Part shown: in pieces, positions 1-9,523 of the stretch
Numbering within the stretch: position 1 is the first letter of the stretch
Layout: the number at the start of each line of letters is the position of its first letter
NCBI GenBank assembly: GCA_905221605.1
Contig: CAJNDS010001112.1
Span: forward strand, 881,472-945,471
Origin: Symbiodinium natans
Lineage: Eukaryota; Sar; Dinophyceae; Suessiales; Symbiodiniaceae
Direction: 5' to 3'
DNA: 64,000 nucleotides
The notes under the pieces: model-generated
The model's input: the letters and a program-made list of their open reading frames with translations, nothing else
Told to the model about the DNA's origin: nothing
Database searches by the model: none
Position numbers and translations under genes: made by a program

Positions 1-112
1 TGGAACTGCACACTCTTTGAGCCCAGCGACGCTTGGCACTCGGTTTGCGCCACCGCGAAGGAGCGCGACGTCGTGATGCTCTCGTTCGTGCCTGGCGCCG
101 GCTTTTCTTTAA
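1..112 (+). CDS. Possible partial exon at left edge
   Basis: The first ~110 bases are open on the plus strand from the window edge and read like protein (WNCTLFEPSDAWHSVC, then AKERDVVMLSFVPGAGFS), stopping where TTTAGGG repeats begin. No family is recognised. The minus strand is also open here, so the strand is uncertain. If real, it is the end of a gene that starts outside the window. Confidence 0.22.
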
Positions 113-383
113 GGGTTTATAGGGTTTAGGGTTTAGGGTTTAGGGTTTAGGGACTTTAACAATGAGGTACATGGACCCTTAGGGGCTTTGCTTTGAGGGG
201 CTGCATGGGCCAGGCCCCCGTGCACTCACTGACTCTTTAGGAACAAGATCCCGTCCTGCCGACCGGCTGATACCGGCGGCATTTTTCTAGGTTGCGCAGT
301 AACCTAGGATTAACATGGGTGCCGTGTTTGTTCTTAAGGGGGGTTTATAAGGGAACCTAAACCCCTCCCCCCCCCCCCCCCAC

Positions 384-509
384 AGGGCTACTACTGGGCA
401 GGCTGAGGCAGTTTTAGTCGGACCTCTTGCAATCAATCTCCCAGAGCTTCAACTCTCTCAAGTACTGCGACATGAGATTTCAAGCTCGAAGGCGCAAGCT
501 CTGGCGTGG
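384..509 (+). CDS. Possible plus-strand exon after a poly-C tract
   Basis: A run of about 15 C followed by CACAG looks like a splice acceptor. The following ~125 bases are open on the plus strand (…GQAEAVLVGPLAINLPELQL, then SQVLRHEISSSKAQALA) up to GCGTGGGTTTAG, where telomere-like sequence starts. It could belong to the same gene as the candidate exon at 1-112. No homolog is recognised, and the call rests on the open frame and the acceptor only. Confidence 0.22.
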
Positions 510-1408
510 GTTTAGGGTTTTGTCGCTCACTCTCGCACAAGGTCGGCAAGGTTCGTTGGTCAAGTATTCCCTAAACCCTAAACCCTAAACCCTAAACCCT
601 AAACCCTAAACCCGAATTACATTCTACATGCCGCCACACGAGCCCCGAGGAAGACAAATCACAGCGATCCCCCATGACCCCTGAACCTGCCGAAGCCCAG
701 GGGCCACATCAAGTCGCCTCGAACTATAGGGTTTAGGGTTTAGGGTTTAGGGTTTAGGGCAACATCTAAAGGCCAATTCAACACCTCTTGGTTTAGGGCT
801 AGGGTTTAGGGTTTGGGGTTCACAATTACGCAGTACACTGTTGCCCTATCAGAATCTCTCACCTATGGTTGCGGCATTAGCCGTTCGTTGCCATACATTC
901 TGGCAGCCAAACTGCCCCTAGCGGCCCTAGCGCGCAATCTTGACACCCGGTTGCCAGCTCACTGCATTCTCTTTTTGGCTTGCCTTCCATGCGCCGCGGC
1001 TTGCATGGTCACCATCAGGCACGTGTCTGAACGGCTGAAAGTGTCGTAACTCGCGTCCAGGGGTTGCGATGGGCATTGAGAAGGGCAGCTTGCGTCCAGG
1101 GGATGTGATGGGCATTGAGAAGGGTAGCTTACTTCTCGAATGTAACCACGGAATACCAAGGGTGAAACTTTTCTTATTCCTCCTCATTACTACATAAGGA
1201 AACCCCCAAAAAATCAACTATTGACTAAGCCCCTAAACCCTAAACCCTAAACCCTAAACGGCAGCTCCTCAGTCGGAGAAAGGGTTGAGGCTGGAAGCCA
1301 CGTCTGCCACCGCTGAGGCTAAGCCATTGGACGCGGACTCCGAATCCTCCTCTACTATTTGCCTAAACACGCCCCCAAAAAATAAGAAAACTAAAAAACA
1401 AACAAATA

Positions 1409-1457
1409 AATATCTATATATATATATAAGAATATACATATATATATATATATGTAT
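1409..1457. repeat. AT microsatellite
   Basis: Runs of TATATATA with interruptions (ATATATATATATAAGAATATAC and similar). Low-complexity sequence; the ORFs reading through it on both strands are artefacts. Confidence 0.8.
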
Positions 1458-2126
1458 AGGCATATGTATATGGTTCCTTAGAAGTGGAATGTGGGATTCT
1501 TGTCTTCAATTGTTTTGGGGATTCTGAAGTAAGAAGCAGGTCCTCAGTGGTGGTGTCGGCCGCATAGGGGTCAATGGTGAAGGTTGTACTGGTGGTCGTT
1601 GGACACGCCTGCCTTCCCGACAGCGAAGAGTCGCAGGCAACACGCATATCCCACACTTAAGTCAGTGAAGAATCGCTTGCAAGTAATTAAGACGCATGTC
1701 CTTAATCTAAGTTTGATCACCGCGTCGTCTGGTTCCTGTCTCAGCTTCCTGCTTTGCTGCATGATTGCGCAAGCAAGCCCTAAGCACATTGACGACCCTA
1801 ATTCCGAAAGCGTACCCCCCTATGAAATGCCCTAAGTCTAAGCTTATACTTGCAGGACTTCCAATGCAGACTACCCATGCCTGTTGCACCGATGGTTCTG
1901 CGACTTTGTCCGTGGCTTGCTGCACTCCGCATCCTCACTGGTAGCCTTCTCACTGCGTTGCCTCGTGCGCATGCCACCTGGGGTTTAGGGCTTTAGGATC
2001 AAAGCCAGGAAGCACAACCAACACACGACACACAAACCTTGAACGATTACCAGACCCACCATCTAAAAGTTTTGAGGAACAAGACAAGCGAAGCTGTTGA
2101 ACAAAATCCACCCCCTCGCCCGTCAC

Positions 2127-2214
2127 CTCCACACGTCACGGTGCACTTGGTCCAGTCACCCCAAGCGCCCCACTTGCAGTTACCTCTGGCTTCCTCCACC
2201 TCCAGGCGGGAGGG
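2127..2214 (-). CDS. Thrombospondin type-1 repeat exon (partial)
   Basis: On the minus strand the sequence reads NCKWGAWGDWTKCTVTCGG, which matches the start of a thrombospondin type-1 repeat: W-x-x-W-x-x-C-x-x-T-C-G-G. The exon ends at a good donor, TGTGGAG followed by GTGACG, exactly where the TSR consensus would continue into its arginine-rich strand, so the rest of the domain should lie on another exon. TSR domains are extracellular adhesion modules in protist and animal proteins. No second TSR exon was recognised in the window. The orientation agrees with the exon cassettes to the right, but membership of the same gene cannot be shown. Confidence 0.5.
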
Positions 2215-2613
2215 TGCTTGAAGACTTCCCTTGCCTACCATTTGCTTAAGAACCCCAGAAGAATAAAACAATAATAATCCATGTAGTACCCTCATGATGA
2301 AGATCTTTTTTTTGGGGGGGGGTCTTAAACAATTAGTGGTTGCAGTTAATGATGTTGGAATCTTGCAAGGTGCTGGAGAAGGCAGCTTACAGGGACTGCT
2401 CGCGACACTCACGCGTTGCAGCTGGGGCCGGAGGCTTCTTTCGGTGCTTCGTAGGTGCAGCTGTGACGTTGGGAGGTCTTGCTGCTAAGTCCCCCGTGAC
2501 TCTGGGGCTCAGGTGATGACAGGACTTGAGATTTGAACCCTAAACCCTAAACCCTAAACCCTAAACCGCCCCTCCCCTCCCTCCCCCCCCCGGCCTGTCT
2601 TCTCAGAAGCTGC

Positions 2614-2981
2614 CCGGAAGCATCCACAGACCAAGCGTGTACAGCAGACACCGGCGCTGGACTCAGAACATGGAGGAAGCTCAGGAAGCCTTTGGTAGCC
2701 CAGCAACAGGGTTTAGGGTTTAGGGTTTAGGGTTTAGGGCCCAAGAATAACAAGGGTACCCGGGTACCCTTGCCTTTTTGGGTTGCGGTTACTTTATAAG
2801 GGAACCTTGAACCAACAAAAAGGGAAAAGGGCACCATTGGGCTACGAAGAAGCTCAGCCGCGAGAGGGCGGCACTGGAAGAGGAGGGCCTGAGAGGTTTA
2901 GAGACATCCATGGCACCTCCTGCAGGTGCACTTGGGCCCAAATGGGAGGAAGCACGGCTCTTTGGATGAGACCCCCACCCA
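2614..2981 (+). CDS. Possible two plus-strand exons flanking an inverted-repeat intron
   Basis: A C-rich tract ending TTCTCAG precedes an open stretch (to 2,694). After an inverted-repeat element holding telomere-like units, an open segment reads KLSRERAALEEEGLRGLETS to a stop near 2,980. The nonamer GAAGCTCAG occurs on both sides (2,676-2,684 and 2,849-2,857), as expected if the intervening DNA was inserted with a target duplication. The second segment looks helical. No family is recognised and no transcript evidence is available. Confidence 0.25.
2694..2848. repeat. MITE-like inverted repeat (GTAGCCCA family) with telomere units inside
   Basis: The ends GGTAGCCCAGCAAC and TTGGGCTAC are inverted relative to each other. 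A relative is at 59,083-59,205, with matching ends and a related interior (GGGAACCTTGAACC, AAAAGGGAAAAGGG). This copy holds a 33-bp TTTAGGG array at 2,708-2,740 that the other copy lacks. Confidence 0.6.
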
Positions 2982-3230
2982 GCTTTTTTGATTTCAGAGA
3001 GTTTTTTTGATGTCACAGAGTGAAGCCGTGCAATCTGGTCCTTTCCTGGTCACTGAGGTGTGTAGGGTTTAGAGTTTTTTCGGGTTCTGCCGGCCTGTGT
3101 CATTTCCCTCCATGGGCTGCGTTGCTGACAGTGTGGTCGTTCCTGTCGCGGAGGTGACCTTATCACGACGACAACCCCTTTCAAAACTTGCTCGGGGTGT
3201 TGCTGGGCCTTCGAAGACTAGATGCTGCAA

Positions 3231-3345
3231 GGAGGGGCCCCCCTTACTGTACCAACTGTAGTTAAGGGACTTATAACCGAATTTGGGATCCTTATACCCC
3301 TAGTTAGGGCTCTTCTAACTCTACGAAGAACTAGGGGGCCCCTCC
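3231..3345. repeat. MITE-like palindrome, GGAGGGGCCCCC ends
   Basis: Terminal GGAGGGGCCCCC and GGGGGCCCCTCC are mutually inverted. The interior contains GGGACTTATAACC and GGATCCTTATA. A second copy at 6,330-6,489 shares the ends and interior, making this a repeat family. Confidence 0.65.
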
Positions 3346-3919
3346 GTGTAGTTGTGGCGCTCCACATCATGGACTGAGGGCCCGACAGAAGATGAAGAGA
3401 GGGTGGTGGTCCCTCCTGGGTGATCTTAAGGTCACTAACAACGGCCAAGCAGAGTGGGAGGAGCCCAGGGCAAAGGATTGTCACCCTAAACCCTAAACCC
3501 TAAACCCTAAACCCTAAACCCTAAACCCTAAACCCCTACCGATTCAGCTGCTGAGTTCGGGCAAGTCCTTCGTGACCTCTTGCCGTCATTGCATAACGTG
3601 CAATTCTCAGTTTGGCCGGGCAACGCAGGGTGAGAGGCGCCAGAGTGACTTCGCTGCCACCAGGTGCGAGGACCACACGAGCATGGGACACCTTGCAACG
3701 TCTGATTCGGACATCAGGGGTATTCCTGCATAGGCTATTAAAATTATCTTACCCTTTTACCAAGGCCCTTTGTAGGGTTGGTCAGTGATGCAACGCCCAT
3801 CCATGATCAACGCGAGACGTGATGTTCCACATGTCCTTAATTAATTGCCGACTGAGTATTATATCCAAGCAGAACGTCGCAAGGCAACCAAACTTCGGAC
3901 GTGTGAGGTTTGGTCCCGA

Positions 3920-4205
3920 AACCCCTTAATTTAGGAATGTACCCAAATTTATAAAAGGATCACTATTACGAATTAGGGTAGATTCCTTAAATGAGGGGTT
4001 TTGGAAGACCTGGAAAGTATCAGGGGGAACATCCCAAATGATACATGGTACGCGCCACGTGGAGTATTGCGGCACAATGCTGTCGCATCGCAGGACATAT
4101 TCCCAGATCTTCCAAAACCCCTTAATCAAGGAATATACCCTATTTCATATTCACGATCCTTAATAAAAAATAGGGCATACTCCTTAGTTAAGGGGTACCC
4201 GCAAC
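3920..4205. repeat. Two adjacent CCTTAATTAAGG-type palindromes
   Basis: Inverted AT-rich modules bounded by AAACCCCTTAATTTAGGAA / CCTTAAATGAGGGGTTTTGG and by CTTCCAAAACCCCTTAATC / CTTAGTTAAGGGGTACC. They belong to the family seen at 50.87, 57.01, 58.68, 61.98 and 63.13 kb. From 4,165 to 4,380 a unit containing ATAGGGCATACTCCTTAG is repeated three times. Confidence 0.6.
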
Positions 4206-4870
4206 CCTAGCCCTAAACCCTAAACCTTACTTGAAACTAAGGCGTTATAGGGCATACTCCTTAGTTAAGGGGTACCCTCAACCCTAGCCCTAAACCCTAA
4301 GGCGTTATAGGGCATACTCCTTAGTTAAGGGGTACCCTCAACCCTAGCCCTACACCCTAAACCTTACTTGAAACTAAGGCGTTTTGGAAGAACTGGGTTG
4401 AATACGTGCCAGGTTTGATGCGGGGTTCTCGAAGCTGAGCAGGACAAGGGGCTGTGGCCCCACCGACCTGTACTTGGTCCAAGCGCGTCTCGTCCTGAGC
4501 AACACGGGGTTTAGGGTTTAGGGGTTTAGGGGTTTAGCGGTTTAGGGGTTTAGGGGTTTAGGGGTTTAGGGTTTAGTCTCGAGGTTTATAGGCACAGGGT
4601 AACCATGACTATGAACAGACATGATCAAGTGCGGATGTTAGGTGTACGGAAGAAGATGTAAAAATATGGGGTTTCGGAAAAGGCCAACGTGGAGCTTGGA
4701 CAGGGCATGTGACCCTTAAGCCCTGAACCCAATAACCCCCTTGACTCCCTCACTTCTCAATTTTGCCTTGGAGGTTCATGAAGCAGGATAACTTGGAGGG
4801 TCATGGGTACTTACAAGTAGGTTAGAAGTACTGTTGGTTAACCATAGTTTCCCTACCTATAAGTGCGTTA

Positions 4871-4965
4871 GGATGTTCCCCCTTATACTAACAGTCCTTA
4901 GTAGGGATTGTAGTACCCCAATTATAATCCCCATTAAGGACTGTGAGTATGAGGGGGAACATCCC
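4871..4965. repeat. MITE-like palindrome, GGATGTTCCCCC ends
   Basis: GGATGTTCCCCCTTATAC at the left is the inverse of the right end GAGGGGGAACATCC, with a second inner pair (ACAGTCCTTA / TAAGGACTGT). A second copy lies at 12,045-12,133 and a fragment at about 56,286. Confidence 0.65.
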
Positions 4966-5358
4966 AACAAGTACCCATGGACCCTAAACCCTAAACCCCC
5001 TAAACCCTAAACCCTAAACCCTAAACCCATGGACCTAAGTACCAGACCAAGCTCTTGATGGTCCAACAGAAACAAGGCAGGCTCGCCCATCCATTCTCTG
5101 AGCTATGACCCCCACACCTTAACACCCTAAACCCTAAACCCTAAACCCTAAACCCTAAAGGTTTAGGGTTGGTTTAGGGTTTAGGGTCTAGGTTCTAGGG
5201 TTCAGGGTTTTCCATTGCCATGTAAGCATTGGATTTGTAAGGTCAAGTCGCGCTAACATCACTCGCTTCTCCCAACTCTTGCATGGCTCGGTTTTTGCCA
5301 CCCACAGTCGTCGAAGTGTTCAAGATGTTCACTTCTCCCAACTCCTACAACTGGGGGT

Positions 5359-5464
5359 TTACGATATTATAATTACCTTTTTGGGGTCCTTTCTGGGGAG
5401 CCTGCTATCTGAGGAGCTACTATCTGGGGGTCTAATTTTAGGGGTCCCTTATTTTCGTAAACCC
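5359..5464. repeat. MITE-like element, TTTACGA…TCGTAAA ends
   Basis: The ends GTTTACGATA and TTTTCGTAAAC are inverted, and the interior contains GGGGTCC and GGGGTCCCTTATT. Relatives at 13,311-13,412 and 57,888-57,966 share the GTCCCTTATT(C/T)(T/G)CGTAA right end. Confidence 0.5.
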
Positions 5465-6329
5465 ACAACTCTATATGTGCAATAGCTACCCGGGAGCCCG
5501 TCAGGGTCTTTTTGGCTTCAGGGGGGTCCGGGCCAAACCCTAAACCCTTCATCCAAACCCTTACAGCCTTAAACCCTTAAAGCCTTGAAGCCTCAACGCT
5601 TGACCCTTAAACCGTAACTTAAAACCCCTTTACCCTCAAACCCTAAACCTTCAAACCCTAAACCCTTCTTCTGCCAAGGTGCGAAGACGCCCTGCCAGGC
5701 ATCCGTGCCCGCAAAGTAGGAGGCAAGCTGCTGGGCCGTGGCACCTCCCCGTTGCGGCTTAGGGTTAGGAGTTTAGGGTTTAGGGTTCAGGGTTCAGGAT
5801 TTAGGGTTGAGGGTTTAGGGTTAGGGTTTAGGGCTCAGGGCTTAGGGTTCAGCATGGACATCCATTGGGCAGAAACGCACCGAATTCGTTGGGGATTCAT
5901 GTACTCTCCCACTCAAACAGTCACCTCCCCACGCTCGACCCTCAAACCCATACCCTCCAACCGTGTGTGGGCTCAAGCCTTGCATCCCCAACCGCACATC
6001 GGGTTTAGGGTTTAGGGTTTAGGGTTTAGGGTTTAGGGTTTAGGGTTTAGAGGTGTCATCCCGTTACCCAGGTGAATGACCCCTTCAAGTTCAACACCAC
6101 TTCCACTCTGGTCAATAAAACCTGGGCAAGGGCACACGAACAGTCGCCCAAACCAAAACCTGCTGGAACCCCCAATGGTCCAGACATTCTGCCCTAAACC
6201 CTAAACCCTAAACCCTAAACCCTAAATTTGGGACGCTGGCCTTGCAAGAGCGTCTCGGTGAGCATAGTGGCCACGCTGACGTCACCTACCGGCACTTTCA
6301 ACATGCCAACGGAGAATGTGTTGTTACAA

Positions 6330-6489
6330 GGAAGGGCCCCCTTACTATACTAACTGTTAGGGTTTAGGGTTTAGGGTTTAGGGTTTAGGGTTTAGGGTTT
6401 AGGGTTTAGGGACTTATAACCTAATTTAGGATCCTTTTAACCCAATTTAGGGTCCTTATAGCTCTACTTATCACTAGGGGGCCCCTCCT
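6330..6489. repeat. Second GGGGCCCCC palindrome, split by a telomere-like array
   Basis: The same family as 3,231-3,345. At the position where the other copy reads AACTGTAGTTAAGGGACTTATAACC (split here as AACTGTAG and TTAAGGGACTTATAACC), this copy carries eight TTTAGGG units (6,357-6,412) before ACTTATAACC. The array sits exactly at the TTAAGGG seed. Confidence 0.7.
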
Positions 6490-7595
6490 TGTATAACTAG
6501 GTAACCTGACAGGCAGGTTGCTGAGGACAAGCCTCATTGATACACGCTTATAGATGGTCTCCGGCTGAACACTCCTCGCTAGATGAGGGGTGTGCCAACT
6601 GACAGACGGACAGATTCCTGTTTTAGTCGGGCATTTCGAAGACAGCAGTGGCCGCCTGCATCCGCCGGGCGAATGCGGAAGTCGGCCAGAAGCGAAAACC
6701 TCACTTCAAGATTCGGGGAGGGGTTTACGGTCTAGGGTTGGGTTAGGGTTTAGGGTTTAGGGTTTAGGGTTTCGGGTTTAGGGTTTAGGGTTTAGGGTTT
6801 AGGGTTTGGGGTTTGGGGTTTGGGGTTTGGGGTTCGGGGTTTGGGTTTAGGAGACTCATCCAATGTGCAGGATACCATACGGTCACTCATCGGCTCTATT
6901 CACAACCTCTTCATCCCATAAGCCCTACAGACAAGCAAGCCCCTGTAAGCCCAGAGGCTTTAGGGTTGTAAGGTTTTAGGGTTTAGGGAAACCCTACAAA
7001 TAACCCCTTAAGCTTGATAAATTGTATGCATCCGTTCGCCGCATTCTCGACCATCCATGGCATCCCCCCGCCAACTCTAAACATTACCCCCCCCCCCAGC
7101 CGTTAAACAGCTCCTCACGACTGGAAACGTGAATATACACGCTAAACCCTAAACCCTAAAACACTAAACCCTAAACCCACTCAGCCCTGAACCTCAACTC
7201 TCCACCCGACCAAAACCCTGAACACCCATACGAAACACCAAGCCCACCATGAACATCTGGGGGAGAGGAGAGACTCTAACCCCAAAGACCCCAAAGACGA
7301 CGCAACCTAAACGCGCAATGAACCTCCGGGAGAAAACCGAAAACTCTAAGCCCTAAACCCTCAACCCTAACCCCCCTAAACCCGAAACCCTTTTGAGCAA
7401 CAGACTTGGAGGCTGCCTGCAAAGCCCTAAACCCTAATCCCTAAACCCTAAACCCTAAACCCTAAACCCTACCCCTAAACCCTAAACCCTAAACCCTAAA
7501 CCCACCACGAACCACACAAGGCGGATGCTATGGGAAGGGGAAGCGAGGCCGAGAGCGACAGATTTTGGTGCACATTTGGGCTCTTTAGGACAATA

Positions 7596-7760
7596 GGAGG
7601 GACCCCTAGAAGGGACCCTGAATCTGATTCCCCCACATAACCCCTATATTAAAAAACATATGTATAAACACACACACACACCTTATGTAGTCCCAATATA
7701 CCGAAGTCGCCCCCCGAAAAACCCCGAAATAACCACAAGGTCCCTTAGAAGGGTCCCTCC
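7596..7760. repeat. MITE-like element, GGAGGGACCC ends
   Basis: GGAGGGACCCCTAGAAGGGA at the left is the inverse of TCCCTTAGAAGGGTCCCTCC at the right. A second copy at 14,557-14,692 has the same ends and interior (ATTCCCCTACATAA, CCCTATATACC). Confidence 0.65.
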
Positions 7761-8189
7761 TTTAGCCCCTTGACCTCCTACATCCATGGGTAGTTGCATG
7801 GGCCCTTCATATGGTCCCATACCTCCTTTAAAGGGTTTTGAAAGTATGGGCCTGTAATTATATAGCTTCTATATCAAGGGTATATAGGGTTTCCCGTGTC
7901 AAGGGCCCAGACTAAGGGATCATGTAACTACCCTTAGATAATTTAAACACCCTGTGAATCCTATAGATTATGTACCCCACAAGCCCTTGTCGCCCCTATA
8001 AGAGGCCTTAAGCACCCTGTAAACCCTAAACCCCAAGCCCCAAACCCTAAACCCCCTGCAAGCCCCCAAGCTTGTGCGTGCGCGGATACCTCCGTGGGGT
8101 GCCCGCAAGACGTCGCAGCCGCCCGGCAAGAATCAAGTCCTGAAAGCTTAGGGTTTAGGGCTTAGGGTTTAGGGGTTCACTTCCGATGG

Positions 8190-8280
8190 CTGGTTCTTAA
8201 ACGAGGGAATGAGGGCCCTATGTAATCCCTCAAAGGGTGTATGTAAGGCTCTCATTCCCTCAATCCCTACTAAGAACCAG
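8190..8280. repeat. 91-bp MITE-like palindrome, CTGGTTCTTA ends
   Basis: Left CTGGTTCTTA plus GAGGGAATGAG; right CTCATTCCCTC plus TAAGAACCAG. The arms are nearly perfect inverted repeats with a short central region. Confidence 0.7.
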
Positions 8281-9433
8281 AGGGTTTGAGGCTTAGGGTT
8301 TCGGAGGTCTTGTTAGAGGTCCTGTACCTCAAAAAAGGGCTTTAGGGTCATTGGGTTAGGGTTTAGCAAACTGCTGCTCTTGAACGTCGAACTTTGAGAG
8401 GAATGGAGATTGATTCTTGTAGGGGTGACATGGTTTTAGGGTTTATAAACCCTAAACCCTATATAAATCCCCCAAGTTCCACTTCACCGGAAACCTGACA
8501 AGCTGTCGAAACAATGTCAGCATGATGGCTGTCAGGACAATCCGTCCATCTTCCCTCATTCCTCTCAACGGCTCAGAGGGCTTGTGCTACACTCTTAGGG
8601 TAGCTACATGCTACACTCTTGGGGTAGGTACATGGTCCCTGAACAAGGAATTCGCGCTTCTCGCCGCCATGGAAGGTATCGATGGCGTTTTCATGACGTC
8701 GAGCACAAGTGAAAGCAAATTGCTGAAAACACTGGCAGGCGCAGTGAATTCGAGACAGCGCAACAAACATGCCCATTTTTGCATGCGTGGAAAAGCATGG
8801 CAGGCGTGGGTTAAGAGGCATTTTGCGTAGGGATTCGTAGCATTGGGAAATTTCTCGATTTTCAGCACAGTGTGTCCGGAAGGCAAAAGCTCGGTGAGAA
8901 AATGTGCAAAACCAAAAGTTGCTGTCATTCTCATTTATTTGCGGTGACGTAGGTAAAGGTTTAGGGTTTAGGGTTTAGGGTTTAGGGTTTAGGGTTAAGG
9001 GTTTAGGGTGTAGGGCTTAGGGTTGAGGGTTTAGGGTTTAAAGTTTAAGGCTTAGGGTTGCTGCCTTGCACTGCTTTGAAGTGGATGGGTTCGGAAGGCA
9101 GGGTTCAGGTGGAGGTAAGCATGGCGCGCGTAAGCAGGGAATCCTTCAACCGAACTGCAGTGCTCAGGGTGTAATGTCTAGGGCTCAGGGTCTAGGCTTG
9201 AGGGATTTCATGTTTAGGGTTCAGGCTTGAGGTGCAATTCGCAGGATACTTTTCATGTCAGGTTGTTTGTAAAGCTGCTGGGAAAGAGACCTCTCAGGGC
9301 GGAGCTGTCAGCCGTCTGACGACTTTGCACGTCCACGTGCAAAGGCGGAATTCAAGGGCTCGTACTCTTGACGAATCTCTTTTTGCAGGCAGCGCCTTAA
9401 ACACTGAAAATATACCATGTGGTTTGTCTGTTC

Positions 9434-9523
9434 CGCATGGAACCACCCCCCCCCCCCCCCCCCCCCCCTCCACTGCTGGCCACCCGCCCTCCTGCCCCCA
9501 CCCCCCCCCCCCCCCCACCCACT
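9434..9523. repeat. C-rich low-complexity tract
   Basis: Two long C runs separated by GCTGGCCACCCGCC. They generate spurious proline-rich (plus) and glycine-rich (minus) ORFs. Confidence 0.85.

Noticed and set aside
118-820. True chromosome end at the left edge
   Set aside because: Arrays are short, in both orientations, scattered through the whole window and separated by unique sequence.
1269-1656. Short ORFs rich in Tyr/Ile at the AT microsatellite
   Set aside because: Translation of TATATA repeats.
8522-8934. Genes at 8,522-8,830 (+) and 8,611-8,934 (-)
   Set aside because: The ORFs overlap on opposite strands without motif, conserved partner or convincing splice sites; left as unknown unique sequence.
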